Source: Rhynchonema sp. JSB1_4 (lineage: Eukaryota; Nematoda; Chromadorea; Monhysterida; Xyalidae). Taken from it: DNA of 64,000 nt. A program made the translations under genes and the position numbers. Under the pieces are notes generated by a model. That model ran no database searches. It was not told the origin of the DNA and was given only the letters and a program-made list of their open reading frames with translations. Every line of letters begins with the position of its first letter. Within the stretch, counting starts at the first letter, position 1. Below are positions 1 through 13,200 of this stretch, piece after piece. The stretch is taken from positions 1 through 64,000 of the forward strand of contig JASAMV010000885.1 of NCBI GenBank assembly GCA_030248065.1, read 5' to 3'.

Positions 1-330
1 CCTCTTTTGGGGGCTGTATTACGGGGGGCCAGTGTACTTCCTGGGGGAGGGAGCACCCCCTAAGGTACACTAAGTTCCCCAACCAACGTACACTACCTTA
101 TTCCCTAAAATAGAGCCCCCAAAAAATACCTCCCACCAAAAATACGGCCACACCCCAAAAGGGTTCAGTGAAAAAATAGAACCCCCCAAAAATACAGCCC
201 CCCCCTAAAAGGGTTCAGTGAAAAAATAGAGCCCCCCAAAATACAGCCCCCCTAAAAGGGTTCAGTGAAAAAATAGAGCCCCCAAAAATACAGCCCCATA
301 CTTTAACCCAATTTTGCCGTAATTTTTGCG
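1..330. repeat. MITE-like array of AATACAGCCCCC / AATAGAGCCCCC words
   Basis: A run of short repeats made of AATAGAGCCCCCC and AATACAGCCCCCC words separated by GGGTTCAGTGAAAAA spacers. The same words recur at 34.1-34.9, 41.6-42.2 and 46.9 kb, where they are bounded by TACCGTAAAAACC. The left end is cut by the window edge, so the boundary is unknown. No coding potential seen. Confidence 0.7.
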
Positions 331-553
331 ATTTTTTTCAACATATTTTTTTGGTTGAAAGCAATGGTGTTGCAGGTGGTGGGGGTCCCCCTAGGTACAG
401 TACAGCCGGTCCGGGCCGGCCCGATTGCGACCTCTGACGCCGACATGCGCGTCCAATTTTCTTTCCGGTTTGCAATTGCAACAACGAATGTGTGTTCAAA
501 AGGTACGGAATATGATGATATCACATAGTAAAAGATAAGTCGACGTAAAATAA

Positions 554-811
554 ATGGGAATTGAATTTAGATGCCCGTACGTACACCTGCTGGATGACGG
601 AGAGCAGGGCGACAGATACAAATGGGTGCACATGCACGACGCCACCGCGGAGTACATCCGAAACTCGAACGCAAACGAGAAACGAAAAGTGCTGCGGCAG
701 CTGTTCAACATATTCGGCTGCGATTATCGCAAATACGTCGAACCGCTGAGCATCGATGAGGAACACAACGGTAGGCCGTCGGAAGACTACGACCCATCCA
801 AGTCACCGTAA
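554..811 (+). CDS. Small ORF, unknown protein (85 aa) or terminal exon
   Basis: An open frame from ATG 554 to TAA 811 encodes a mixed, non-repetitive sequence (KWVHMHDATAEY, RQLFNIFGCDYRKY, then an acidic tail ending DYDPSKSP) that looks like real protein. It could be a single-exon gene, or the last exon of a longer one: an AG just inside the frame (TGAATTTAG before codon 7) would serve as a splice acceptor. No family recognised, no signal peptide or membrane segment. The upstream 330 bp is transposon-like repeat, so an upstream exon, if any, lies outside the window. Confidence 0.4.
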   Translation: MGIEFRCPYVHLLDDGEQGDRYKWVHMHDATAEYIRNSNANEKRKVLRQLFNIFGCDYRKYVEPLSIDEEHNGRPSEDYDPSKSP

Positions 812-874
812 AAGGTATGTATGAAATACAGAGATTAATATGAGAACGATTATTTGTGTGTTTTCTGCTTTTTA

Positions 875-1310
875 CGCGTCGTTTCGCTGTATTTTTCTTC
901 GTGACTTTTTGTTTGTTGCTCAATTTTTTGTCCCTTGACGGTGATCTTACCAATTATCAAATCGTGCGCGATCATATAATTTGCATGTACATAACACAGA
1001 GATTTAAATGAACACCACAGTTTGTTCTTTGCTACGGTTCTTTTTTCAGGCTGACTTTTTCTTTGTCGCTGAAATTTGTGGTCCATCTCGGTGTTTTTAT
1101 GAATGAGTAAATTGTGCGCGGTCTTTTCATTTCAATGTAATACAGGCTTCACTAAAGTGAAAACCATAATTTGTGGCTGGTCCGTTACGTTTTTTTGCTG
1201 TTTTTCTTCCCGACTTTTCCTTTGTCGCTCAATTTTTTGTGCTTTCGCTGCAAACTTGTGAATAATCAAATGGTGCACGATCCTTTTATTTGTATGTTTC
1301 GGGTCAAGTC
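875..1310. repeat. Degenerate tandem repeat, period about 153 bp
   Basis: Three diverged copies start near 878, 1030 and 1183. Shared landmarks are CTGACTTTTT or CGACTTTTCC, then TTTGTCGCTCAATTTTTTG, then ATCAAAT(C/G)GTGC(G/A)CGATC. A weak fourth trace lies near 1800. I see no gene from 812 to 3136; several ORFs there are short and compositionally non-coding. Confidence 0.55.
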
Positions 1311-3136
1311 TGTATGAATATCCACATAACTATAGTATGAACACAAGTTTATCACAATGAATTAACACATTAACAGGAAGCTGATTGTACTTTGTCGTGT
1401 ATCCGTATGCATCATACACATCGGTGAAATAAAACCCACACTGTATCACGGTCGCGCAGTGTGCACACTTTTGGGCCACCCTACCCTAAAGTGAGATTAG
1501 GGGCGATGTGCACAAGGTGCAAGCGGTGCAAGTCGAAATGAACCATTGCATACGGGCGATGCTATACTTTACGTGCGCCCGTAATTCGCCCCTTTTCGCC
1601 CTTTTCGCCCGTTTCGCCCGTTTGACAGATCGGCCTGAGCTTGGCAACAGGAAAAGTTAGCGCGCGCGGCGCGCGCCGTTTTCCAATAATCACACAGGAT
1701 GCATATGGAATGAGTAACAGCGACCATTTATTCATGTAATAAATAAACAATTTATCAAAACGCGAGATCAGTTCTGAATTTTGTGTGAACAAGTTTGCCG
1801 TTTGTCTTTGTTTAGTTGTCTGTCACAAAGTTTTTGCAGGTTGATTTTTGATCACAGCTTTTGTGGCCATATCTTCGATGTGCTTTTCCGTATTGGATTT
1901 GAAACAGCAAAGCTGAAAAGAAACACGTTCAAGCCAGAAGAAAAGAAATGAACTAGCACTGCACTCACATGACTGCCAGAGAAAGCGGATAATGATAGCA
2001 TGTCTTGTATTTTGTTTGTTGCTTGCTTTTTGTGGTGACCTGCTCAGTTGTTGTCTGCATCAAACATAAGGATACTCTGCATATGTGAGTGGTCATTGGG
2101 TGATTGCAGATGCACCCCACAATTCTCCCCGTTTTATTTCCACAACTTGCTGCCCGACGCCATGTGATGCACACTTGAACAGCTCCAGTCGCTGCAAATA
2201 GCACGCACGTTTGAATTGCCGCCTTTGGATGTATGACAAAACTGAAAAGAAACGCGCGGCGCGCGCGCCATTTGCTCTGTGCAGAAACCATAAATCAAGC
2301 GACCGCCCTATGCTTAGGCGCGCGCGCCCGCCAGCGTTGCAAAGTGGCCACATAATTCGTCACGGACTGTATGTATTATGCCTAGAATGTTACGTTTCGA
2401 ACCCACGGTCACACTCACACACCACCGCAGAGAATAAATCACAACCGTGATGAGACGATTAACTAACTGTTGCATGGAAACGGAGTCGTGGGTATCTTTG
2501 AAGTTAAAGAATAGTCGTTTTCACAACTTTCACCGCGACTGCAATTTTTAATGTACAGTACTCATGTGTTTTGTATGTTCGATCCTCCATGTCACGAAAC
2601 CTGTGGGTAGCAAGGAAGCACTATGAAAAAGGGTTATTTTTGTGCTTCTCTCTTATTGTTTCAGCACGCTTGGAACAACAAGCTTGCATGTTTAGTATCC
2701 ATCGTCTTTATAATACAGTTGTTTTTCATTAGTTTCCTAAATACCATAATACCGGATCTACAAGCGAAATCTAAGAGTGTCCAACTAGGGTTTCCTACTT
2801 TCACTTATAAAACTCTTTGTATTTGTGCCCACGCAGGAGAACGGAAATTCATTCGACGAGATAGCAGTCTAGATCTGTTGCATTTGATCTTTCCGGCTTC
2901 GCTTAGGATCTTAAGTGATTATGTTTTCATAAAAGTGCCCAACAATCACTTCGGATTCAGCAGCTGCAGGTGTGCTACTTCAACAGGCTGCACGTAGCCT
3001 TCGCAAGGTTACGCTCAGAAAATCGCGCTGCTGTAACAGCCGTGATCCCAAAACTTTCTTCACGTATTCCACTTTTTTCAAAGCAGGTGAACAGGTTAAG
3101 ATCGTTTACCGCAAGCATAGGAATAGGCTATGCGTG

Positions 3137-3451
3137 GTATAGTCTGTTGATTATATTTCGACATAGTGTATAAGCCCCATTCAACGATGTTTGGAGCGGG
3201 CTGGGTCGACGCCATTCTAAATGAATGTTTCAGGCATTGCCAACTCATTCGCAGAGCCATTGAACATTGTTGGTGTTGTGCGATGACAGGGCACGTGTTT
3301 TTGCGCCACGCGGCAAGCAATGTTCAATCGGTCTTTTGCCTGAATTAGCAATGCTTGAAACATTCATTTAAAATGGCGTCGACCCAGCCCGCTCCAAACA
3401 TCGCTGAATGGGGCTTATACACTATGTCGAAATATAATCAACAGACTATAC
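3137..3451. mobile_element. Foldback element, about 105-bp arms
   Basis: Bases 3137-3243 and 3344-3451 are near-perfect inverted copies (GTATAGTCTGTTGATTATAT ... reverse complement), enclosing a 100-bp spacer. Each arm contains one copy of the overrepresented octamer ATGTTTCA. It sits just upstream of the GPCR gene. Family unassigned. Confidence 0.8.
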
Positions 3452-3601
3452 AAATTGTTCAACATTCATGTCGGCAGCATTGTGACATTCAGCCTCTCAA
3501 ACAGTTCGTTACACAACAGCACTAAATGACAATTCGTAGTGGACTGATTTGTATTTTTTCAGGTTCATGAAGTTAATGACATACCTAAGCTTTCAACTGA
3601 C

Positions 3602-5816
3602 ATGACATGGAATTCAAACTGCATGCCTGCAAACATTATTTCAGATTCTATAAGGTATAAAAAGCTGATGGCTTCATTCGAACTTCTGATCAATCATTCG
3701 TCGATTTTATCCAATCTGTCAGTGGACCCAAACTCCCTAATTCTGCCGGCGTGGATTCATGCCGTGGAAGCGGTGGCGTTCACGCTTGGCACGTTCTTTG
3801 CCACGCTGTCAAGCACGTTGATTCTCAGTGTGTTTGGATTGTAAGTGCACTTCCACTGATTTTTTACGTGAATTTCTCTGTAACTTTCCAGACCAGAACA
3901 GTGTTTTTAGTTCACCCGAACTGCGTCGCCAGGCCGGTCTTTCCCATCTGTTTATTTTGGCCGGTTTCGACCTTTGCATCGGTGTCGGTGCCATGGCTGA
4001 GGTGTTGGCGCAGGTCAGGGCCTACTACCAGCAACCGATCACGAAAGCGCAATGCTTGGGCGAATACAGTCTCATCATATTTGGCGTTACAGGTAAGACA
4101 CACATCACATTTTGCCAACAAGAATTGTCTGCACAAATTTGAAGTTCAAGGCTGTAATTCTGTAAAGTTGTAGGCCCAATAACAATAGATCCCAGAAACA
4201 AAAAGGTTTTTGCAAGCTTTGCACTTTGACCTTTTTGAACAGGTTCACCGCTGTTCGTTCTGCTGATCGCTTGGGATCGACTGAACGGAATCCGTTACCC
4301 CACCGTATACCACAATCAAGAACATGCTAAAGTGGCTAGAATCAGGGGTGTTCTGGTGTTCGTTGTTGCCTTGATCACGACTGTGATTGGATTCATCGCA
4401 CGAAAGAGGATCATTACATATCACAAAAACACAAGCCGAACTGCACTACAAACAAAACCTAAAACCAAATCCACCCACCAAAACACACATTCACACCCCC
4501 CCCCCAAACAACAACCAAAAAATATCCAAAAAAAAAAAACAACCCAAGAACCCAATCACCCCCGCCCGACCAATCCCCACCCACACACTTTATATAACAA
4601 GCAGATACTAGCCGAGCAGACATCTACTTTACAATGAACGAAAAAAAAAAAAAAAACAAATAAAAAACCCCCACCCAAACACCCAACAACAAAAAAAACA
4701 CAAAAAAAAAAACCAAAAAAAAACAACAAACAAACAACAACAACAAAAAAAAAAAACACAAAACACCAACACCACACCCTAAAAATTGATATTGACTGGT
4801 TCGCTACATACTCTTTGTTTTCGCGCTAATAAATGCCGCACTTTTTTGAAATTGAAGGCGTGCCAAGGTTGACTACTGCAGTCCGTTCATCTGTTGGAAT
4901 GATTACTTTCGTCTTTATTGGGTAACGCTGGCCAGTGTTGGACAGGTTATATGTACATGTCATTTCAGATTATTTTATTAGTTTCAAAGGAACCAAACAT
5001 TGTGTTCCATGCACAGGTCTCCCTGACTGGCCTATACATTCTGCTGGTCTACTACAGTCACAGTGAAGGCGTGTTGAACCCAATCACCGCCACCGCCAAT
5101 CGTGCGTCACGGTCACGGGCCCCCGCTAACGAGCATGATCACTTATTTGAGCGCAGGGTCGAATCCGATAATCAACGAAAAGTTTGTCAGTTGTTTTCGG
5201 TGACGGTGTTGCATTTGATATTTCTTAGAATTTTAATCTTTTCAGCACAAAATCACGCGTATCGTGATGATCACGGTGGCGGTGTATGTGCTGCTCTGGT
5301 CCGTTCCCAACGCGATCACATTTTTCTGTCGCCTGATGCAGGCTGGTTGGAAAATTACAGTTTTTTTTCACTCAGCTACAAATCTCACAGCAAGTGCCAG
5401 CTGAGGGTCCGTGATGTTGCGGGTGCTCGCAGTTGGTGCAGGGCACCGGGGTCATAATTTTCAGCATTTGAAGTAACAGAGCGACCCGCACTGGGGGGAC
5501 CGCAGCCTGTGAGATCTGTGTGCGATTGCAGGTGCCACCAAGCGTGCAGATGGTGCTCGGATGTTTCATCGGCTTGTGTCAGACCATAAACGCTTCAATC
5601 AACATACTGATTTACGCCAATAAATCGCAGCCGTTCAACAGACAGATACACAAAATGTTGCGTTGGCAATTCCCTGATGCAACAAGCCCAGTGTTGGTCA
5701 CTGGCCGGACCAAGACAGCAACTAATAATGAGTCCTCGACTCCAACGATTGGGGGCAAAGTGGAACAGCATGATGAGAATATGATAGTGCTAGAATACGA
5801 GGACACTTTTCTATGA
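3602..5816 (+). CDS. Class A (rhodopsin-like) G protein-coupled receptor, about 399 aa
   Basis: Exons: 3602-3840, 3911-4092, 4243 to about 4397, 4868-4945, 5017-5181, 5246-5341, 5532-5816. The extracellular N-terminus has NHS and NLS glycosylation sites. TM1 is WIHAVEAVAFTLGTFF. TM2 is LSHLFILAGFDLCIGVG, after a basic loop. TM3 ends LIAWDRLNGIRYP, with DRL in place of DRY. TM4 is VLVFVVALITTVIGFI. ECL2 carries Cys in CSPFICW. TM5 is VSLTGLYILLVYY, TM6 is IVMITVAVYVLLWSVP, and TM7 ends SINILIYANKS, the NPxxY position. The tail is Ser/Thr-rich and acidic. This order is diagnostic of a 7TM receptor; the ligand is unknown, and a nematode peptide- or chemoreceptor-like type is only a guess. The 5341 donor is GC, not GT. 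Exon 3 may end at 4382 or 4397. A TTTTTTCAG at 3562 lies 39 bases before the ATG. Confidence 0.75.
4420..4790. repeat. A/C-only low-complexity tract inside a GPCR intron
   Basis: About 370 bases on the + strand are almost entirely A and C, with very few G or T, including poly-A and poly-C runs. Open frames across it (for example + frame to 4637, - frame 4556-4777) are composition artefacts. Confidence 0.85.
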
Positions 5817-6185
5817 ACATCAACTCATTAGTCGTTGTGAGCAGCGGCTTTATGTTTGACTGTGAATGTCTCAATTGTGTTTACTCAATTGTGATCTTTC
5901 AAGAATAACCTGTGTTATCTAACTTCGTCAATTTCCTTGGTTTACGTTCGAACGTGTAGAGCGATATCAAACTTGGTAACCGGATCGGATCAGGTGTAAT
6001 CTGCCTTGGTCACATGACTTTTTTGAAATCGGATATAAAAAAAATTTAGTGATGCCACCAATTTCTACCAGCATGAAAGATGTTCCCCAACCTGAAATGA
6101 GCTGGACGAAATTGGTGGCTCCAACAAACTTCTTCATATCCTCAATGCAAGAATCTCAATTTCTCAATGACTGTGCATATTTTAT

Positions 6186-8918
6186 TCAAACAATTCCAAA
6201 GGTTATTCTTAGCCGTTCGTATATCATGAACAACAGTATCGTATGGGGCGCCAAACGCATTAACGCTGGTGTATAGCCCTGAAATCAGTGCTTTTTCTAA
6301 AAAATTTATTTGTTTTGGTAAAAAAATTTTTTAAAAATTTTGTTCCAAAAGTTAGACACTTTTTATTATTGCAAAATTTGAAAATTTATCGATTTGTTTT
6401 GCGCTAAAAGTTCTATTTTTGCATAAAAATTGCTTCTGTTGACATTACATGACCCCACCATTGTTGTTTTTCGTGCCATAAACGTTGTTTTGTGGCAGAC
6501 ATAGTGCACATACTCACAGGCGCTCTCTATTATCCCACACGTAAAAAATGGGGCTCGAATAAAATTTTTTTTAATTAACCACTGCCTGAAATATCTTTGC
6601 ATTTTATTTTGCATTTGGTTTCCTACTTTACCAGGTCATAATTCATTTATGTGATAATGTCGCAATAACAGTAACTGAACAATAAAATTTGCTTACTTTC
6701 TTCGATCATCTAAAATTAGGTTCAGCTACACGACAGACAAACCTTGTAAAATCCGAGTGGTCCCACTTTTGCTGTGTGAGCAATGCAGTCGAGCACGGTC
6801 TGCAACGAACATTAAAACACAAATGTGAAAAGGGAAAGTAAAAACTACACAAAACATCACAAGAATGAAATTCGACTTTATATTGTCCATGTTGTGCATT
6901 CATCATTCGCGTTTTCATCACGTCGAACGGCTGCGCTAAGGTGGTGGCTAAGATGGCCTGAGAGTGAGACCTATAGTTCAAATTATTAATCAATTTAGAA
7001 TTATCGAATAAAATGAAGTCCACCAACAGCGATCACACTGGTGAGCAAATGAGTGGGCGTGTTGTCGTGAAAGTAACCACTGTCCAACAGCATTTGTTTC
7101 GTATGATCATAGCCTGCAATCTGAAGGTGAAACATTATGAATTACAAGAGGGAAATTTGCCATAAGGGCATAAAACAAGGATATGCAACCTGATGAAACT
7201 GCATAAAAGTTGGACACTAGAAAAGTTTGGGTCACGAATTCCGCACTGCAATTGAAGAGCGTCGTTATTCAGCATATTTGAAACCCAGGTGCGAACCACT
7301 AGATTAGCATGTTTCCAATATGCCGATTAACGACGCACTGCCCAGTTTTCATTTTTGAAAAAGCGCACTGTAGGGAATCATGCATTGTCGCTTAACACTA
7401 ATCGTGTTAGCTCAGATACAAGGTGCCACGGTAGCCGCATTTTCCTAAACTGCAGTAACCCATACCGCATGTCCAACCTGTCCACAAGTGACGCACGCTG
7501 CCCGACATGCAGCCATTGGTGCACCATGCCACAGAGCTGACAGGCCCTCGTTTTTTATCACGCTGTACAAACCGTGCAACACGTGGCGGTAACTACAAAT
7601 TATATGTGGATGATCTATTTATCTATTTATAACAAGTACCCGCTTACACATCAGCAGCTAGCCAGCTCGATGGCAAGTTTAACCGGCAGATTCAGTTCCA
7701 AAATATTGTTTACCATCTTTATAGTGACCCTCTTTTTATTGAAACCGTCTGCTTACAGATCCCCAACAAGCACAGTGCGTTCCAGTGCGCAGGATTTTCT
7801 CGGCCCACCACGGTTGACTGTGTTCAGCCGCGAGCCCACCGAATTGCCATGCACACAACTGCTTGCCACTGCGGTCTACCGCAGCGAACCTCAGTTGACT
7901 TGACTTGCAATCGGCTATACTTTGTGTGTTGGACATAGCCATCCGGTGGGCAAGCAGTTGACCGCAGTCAATCATGGTGGGCCAAAATAGTCCTGCGCAC
8001 TTGGACACTACTTGGGAGATCTGTATTTGTCGAATGGCCATGTCTGTGGAATTAACGTTCTAATTACCACGCTCCATCTTGGTTGGTCATATGTCGGTAT
8101 ACATAGTGAATAACCAAGAGTAAAGAGTAGTCCCGAGCCGATCGTGTTACCATAAAGGGGGCTAACTGTATGACTAACTTTCTCCTTAGTGCCCTGTCGA
8201 CCTTCATGTCGTTCTGCATGCGCACATTGACCAAGTCAGCTGGCGCGCAAACAAACGCACCGATGAAACCACTGCTCGATGCCAGACCAGCCTTATGAAT
8301 AACACTCAGCCGAGACTCATCTGAATAGAATTTGCGAACGAACAACATTGACAGCAATCTCGGTGATCTGCCATGACCGATCAGGTGTGGCAGAACCGAT
8401 CACAGCACAAAACTGGTTCGTTCAATGTGACCGGCCCTGTAAGACCAGACCAGGATTACTTCTGTATCGAACATTGTAAATTTGGTAGCTTGACTGATGC
8501 TTGAGAAGCAAAACTTTCAAACCGTTCAAAATTGTGGAAAAAATTATTGAAAAAGTATCCGTAGCCACAAACCAGTGGCAACTCGATGTTTGACAGTCTG
8601 ATAGAGGCCAAAGCGTGTCATTGAGTAGGTGGATATCCTCAATTGTGCCGCGCTCAAGCCACAATACAGTCCAAGCACACCCTCGCGTTTGATCACGTGC
8701 ACAAACATTTGACGCAAGTTATGCTGCACACTTTGTTGTGTGGCCAGGTGCACCTTTCAGGTGGCAAGAATGACTTTCGATTTTTCGTAATGTGAAGATA
8801 TAACCATAAGTGTTTCATCAACCTTGAGCAAATCCAGAGGATGCGTGCAGCATACGGCACACATGTCAGCGATCGCACCGAAGTACCAACGTGGCTTACG
8901 GTGTTGGCTTATTTTCAT
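6186..8918 (-). CDS. SLC25A10: Mitochondrial dicarboxylate carrier (SLC25A10 family), 285 aa, complete
   Basis: Eight exons on the minus strand: 8918-8823, 8753-8573, 8320-8179, 7592-7478, 7120-7028, 6957-6877, 6799-6743 and 6278-6186. All phases close to 858 nt. The three carrier repeats each show the PxDxx(K/R) signature: HPLDLLK in exon 1, CAPADLVNVRM in exon 3, AQPFDVMKTRMM in exon 6. Family-specific blocks follow the SLC25A10 order (GLSAAQLR, NVRMQND, RRNYRHVLHGLY, TAKVGPLGFYK, RLAPHTILLF). It exchanges malate or succinate for phosphate or sulfate across the inner mitochondrial membrane (family knowledge). A TTGTAGCAG lies 3 bases before the ATG, so SL trans-splicing is possible. It is convergent with the GPCR, 370 bp apart. 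Intron 3 (7593-8178) is long, with no element I could delimit. Confidence 0.96.
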
Positions 8919-10213
8919 TTTCTGCTACAACTGTGGTACATAGGCATACCACGTTAGAATAGCGGTGTTTAGTTTAATGTATCAGTTCAGTTGCAGTTTG
9001 GCGCTTGTGTTATTAACAGTACCTAGGCATTGTGCTATTGTTATCACCAAACATTTCATTGTCACAATTTTATTGATTTATTTCTCCTCCCATTTTTATG
9101 CAAGATACAGTTTGTATACATATGTATGTATTGGTCGCACAATGACTATATGAGAATCCATTCCCCTAATTTTCCTGCATTGAAAAGGCGGATATTTGGC
9201 ATTTTTTTCAAATTGGACCAGGTTTTGACAAGAACTTTGCATGCTTATCAGTGAGAAGAATGTGTGCAGAAGTTTCACCCTGAATTCTCCGCAACCGAAA
9301 TGGTTCGGGCTCGGGTTACTGTAGCCACGTATTACACGCTTTGTGTGTGAAATCGATTACAGCACACACACGTTGATCACTCCCGATAAATAAAGCGGGA
9401 AAAGAAAGAGAAAATAACTCCTTGTCAAAACCTGATTCAATTTGAAAGAATCGCCAGAAACCCCCCTTGCCGATGTAGGAAAAATATGGGGATGTATTCT
9501 CATATAGTCATTGTGCGACCAATACATAGAAGCAACGCAGACCAGACATTGTGTTAATACTGTAATTGTGTTCACTCGTAGTCATAGGCATTAAAAACTC
9601 ATCACGGAATGTGAAGGCCACCTATAGCTACACAGGGGTGCACACCGACAATGGCACACACCCTTTTGAGAACAAACCTAAGCCGCGTTCACATCTTGCT
9701 TTCCACCTTAATGACAACAAATGCCCGTAAACTGGACAGACGCAGCCGCAGGATGTAAAACCATCAGTCCAGCTTGTTAATTCGGGCCAAGGTTGAATTG
9801 CTCTGTGGGCACACACATTGAGCTGCTTGGGTTGCAAAGTATGGTTGTTGGAATTTGTGTGCAAGTGATCTTCAATCCGTAAGGTGTTAATGGGGTTCGG
9901 CAGTCATTTTGGCTAAAAAATCGTTATTTAGCACCCTAGTGGGACCTACGCAAGAGTTTGCTTTGGAACCCCGTGTCTGCGACGTCACAATGGAGAGAGA
10001 GAACGGTCTAAAACTGGTCAACATTTGGTCAAGTGTGGGCCTGCAGAGCCTCGAGTAAATGTTGACCAGCTTCTTGGCGTTTTCTCAAGTTTGGGGCACC
10101 GCAACCCTTGAGCTCCAAAATACTGATTTTAATCGAAATGAGTTAGACTTCCCAACCCTTTCTAGCTCTGTGTAAACTATAGAGGAATTTTAAACTACAC
10201 ATCGCAATATCAG
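8919..10213. other. Intergenic region, no gene seen apart from one foldback element
   Basis: Between the carrier start and the progranulin stop I find only short non-coding-looking frames and the inverted repeat at 9125-9528. The carrier promoter should lie at the low end and the progranulin 3' UTR at the high end, but no core promoter motif is evident. Confidence 0.5.
9125..9528. mobile_element. Foldback MITE, ends TATTGGTCGCACAATGAC
   Basis: Bases 9125-9243 and 9420-9528 are inverted copies starting TATTGGTCGCACAATGACTA. The same terminus recurs at about 16.1 kb, at 56.37 kb and inverted at 57.9 kb, so this is a dispersed family. Confidence 0.75.
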
Positions 10214-13200
10214 TTAAAAATTGGGCTTGCATCCTTGGCTATATAAATCGCACGACCAGCCCTTCGGACAACACCTGCCGGACGAACCACAACAAACGCC
10301 TGAAATTGAGATCAAACGTAAAAATTAATTTTTGGAAGCTTATAGATGCCCACCTTCAGGATGTTTGCAGCACGTTACTGTCGACTTATAAATGCCTGCG
10401 CTTTCCGGAACGCCACAGCACACGCCCACGTCAAACGGACAATCAATGCCTGCCTGGGTACAGTAGTCCTGAAAACCACTCGCTTGCATTGGCTCTGCTG
10501 GCGACAACTGCTTTTTTTATAAAAATGATGGCCAAGGTCCCCTTGGAGACTAAAATGAGCCCAATTTGAAGTGTTTTGGGTTAAAAGTTTTGGGCAACCA
10601 CAGTCTTTCAACACAATCACTCCCTTGGCTCACCACGCATCTACCGGATCCCAGCGGGTCACAAGTTGTCGGGTGTTCGCAACATGTGCCGTCCCATGGG
10701 AAACCGCTGCTTTGATAACAACATTTGCTGCGTTTCGTGTCTGGGCACGGAGCGCATTTCTTGCCACAACATTTAGAGTAGCTCGGGTCACATTTCTGAC
10801 CGTTTTTATCGCATTGGTCTTTTGGAATCTGGAAACTATGATTGCGAATGTTGCAGTGGGAGGACAAAGTTGACCAAGTCCAGCCCAATGAAGTATGCTC
10901 TGAAGTAGGTGTATGAAACAACCGAAGTTTACTCGAAGACACCTGCTATCCGGCGAGCATATTGCTGTAATCTTGCTACGCGCCCCACCAGTACATGAAT
11001 TTGGGCAATCAACCAGGTGTATTTATGACCGCACCAAATGTAACAACTGCATGAAAAAAATTACAGTATACCACCAACATCAACACAGCTTGTACCATAG
11101 GCCGAACACATTTGTCCCGCCACACAGCAAATGCCAGTTTGTACACAACATGTTGCCGTTTTGTCACAGATCTTGAATTGCCAGGAGCCGCCAGAAGTTC
11201 TATGAGGACAGCACATGTCGGCGCTATTGTCGTAGCACGTATCACCGCATCGTCCCTGGGTAAAAAATGGCTACATGCGTTTATGCTTATGTTCATGTTT
11301 ATGAATGTTTACCTGTTTAGGTATGTGTATGTGCAGTTATATGCTTGTAAAGGCAAACTACACCAACATGAGCTCGATTTCGCAGCAGGCAGAATGGTGA
11401 AACATTCATACGTGGCTGCTGATTTAGGACATGTTACACGTCGAATAGTACAAAATGGGCCATGATGATTTTCTCTTTCTATTCATTTTGAAAAGACAAC
11501 ACCTTCGAAATCGGGCTCGTGTTGGTGTAGTTTATGTATATATAAAGGTCTACGGGAGGTTGTCACTCAGCCCCCGAATACCGTAACCCACCGCAAGCAA
11601 GATCGTTGCGAGACCCATGCTGATCGCTGCTTATCGACACGTGTATTAGCGGCAGCAAGCTGGAAATTGTCATCATGCGCGCGATCACCAAAACTTCGAA
11701 ATGTTGGTTGGTGTTGGCGCTAACACGCAAAACATAGATAAAAAACAAAATGGTCTCGACACGATCCTTGCAGATCAAAATTACGGTGGGTTACGGTATT
11801 CGGGGGATGAGTGACAACCTCCCGTAGACTGCCTTTATATATATATATGTACCTTCAAACTGTATACCTTCAAACTTTTGGCCACATCGTTTGCAGTCAG
11901 CAGACGTGTGTAATCCAAATCGGACATTTTTTATCATTTCACAGTTTGATTTGTACATTATTGGTACATTATCTAACTATCGTAAGCATGGTCAAATGAT
12001 ACGTATTGCCCACATTGAGACAATGACAAGAGATCTGTCTGTTCGTTTAGTTAAATTCGCCTCCAGTTTTGATTAGGATTTCAAAATTAACGCCCTGACC
12101 CCCTTTGCTCTTACAGGTCGGTTTGTGACATCCATAAAGTTCTTTACCTGACCATGGGGACAATACCCCTGTGTGCTCGTAGCCGGCGCTTTTGTTGAAC
12201 TGGTTGCCGGGGGAGGAGCCTTGGTTGTCGTCGTTGGTGGCACGTAGGGCGTCGGGGTCGTGTGCGTAATGGGTTCGAAAAAATAACGGTATTGGTTATT
12301 CCTGTTCATGTGACGTACAACTACTGTATACGAAAACAGCGCTTTATTTTCTTGAAAAACATTTTTCATGTGAATGGTTAACCTGTTGATGTCGTCTCCA
12401 TTGTTGTCGTTGGACCTGAAACAATTCTCGCAGAATTCATATTCATCATGTGAAGCACGGGTACCATTGATGATGCGAGAATAAAGATTCTCCAGCGACG
12501 CACCTTTGGTCGTTGTGGTTGGAGACGGTGTCTTGCATTTGTAGCTGAGTCCCGACTTGTGACAAACTGTGCCTTGCGGACAGCACGTCTCTTTCGGCAA
12601 TTGTAGATTCGCTACGACGCTCCGGTCGCCAATTAGGTTGCGGACGAACGACTCTTGGGCATCCTATAATTCTTCACGTACATTGTACATAGTAGGTGTG
12701 TATGTTCATTTTTGCGCTCAGATGTTGAAATTCTGTTTTTGAATCGAGGAACCATTTTGCGTTGAATCGAGAATGTGCGATCCGTGGTCATAAAAACACC
12801 GATCAAACAAAACGAAACACGTTTAACATCTCGGAATCAATTTCTTAAATGTTGATTCAAGGAACAAATGAAGTATTGTCCCGGGTTACACCTGACACCA
12901 CGATCAGGCAACTGCTGCACACGTTTAAACGTGTTTCATTTCATTTGATCGTTGTTTTCATGATCTCTGATCTTATACGTGTGCGGTCTCATTTCAGTGC
13001 AAGACAGCTAATTTTTAGCGCATGAAGTCGCTGGTTTCCCCCTTTGAACGCACCGCTTGACCCGACTCGCAACAAACTAGATTTTCGCCAGCCGATCTGC
13101 AGCACTTGTAATGTCCATCCGGCTGTTTGCAGCACGTGTGACCCGGCACCTTACCGTGTCCGCTGTTGCATTTTGAGGCTGTAAATTCGATATTGCTTTC

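Noticed and set aside
4918..5457. 179-codon open frame
   Set aside because: It crosses two introns of the GPCR gene; only its 5017-5181 part is coding in that frame.
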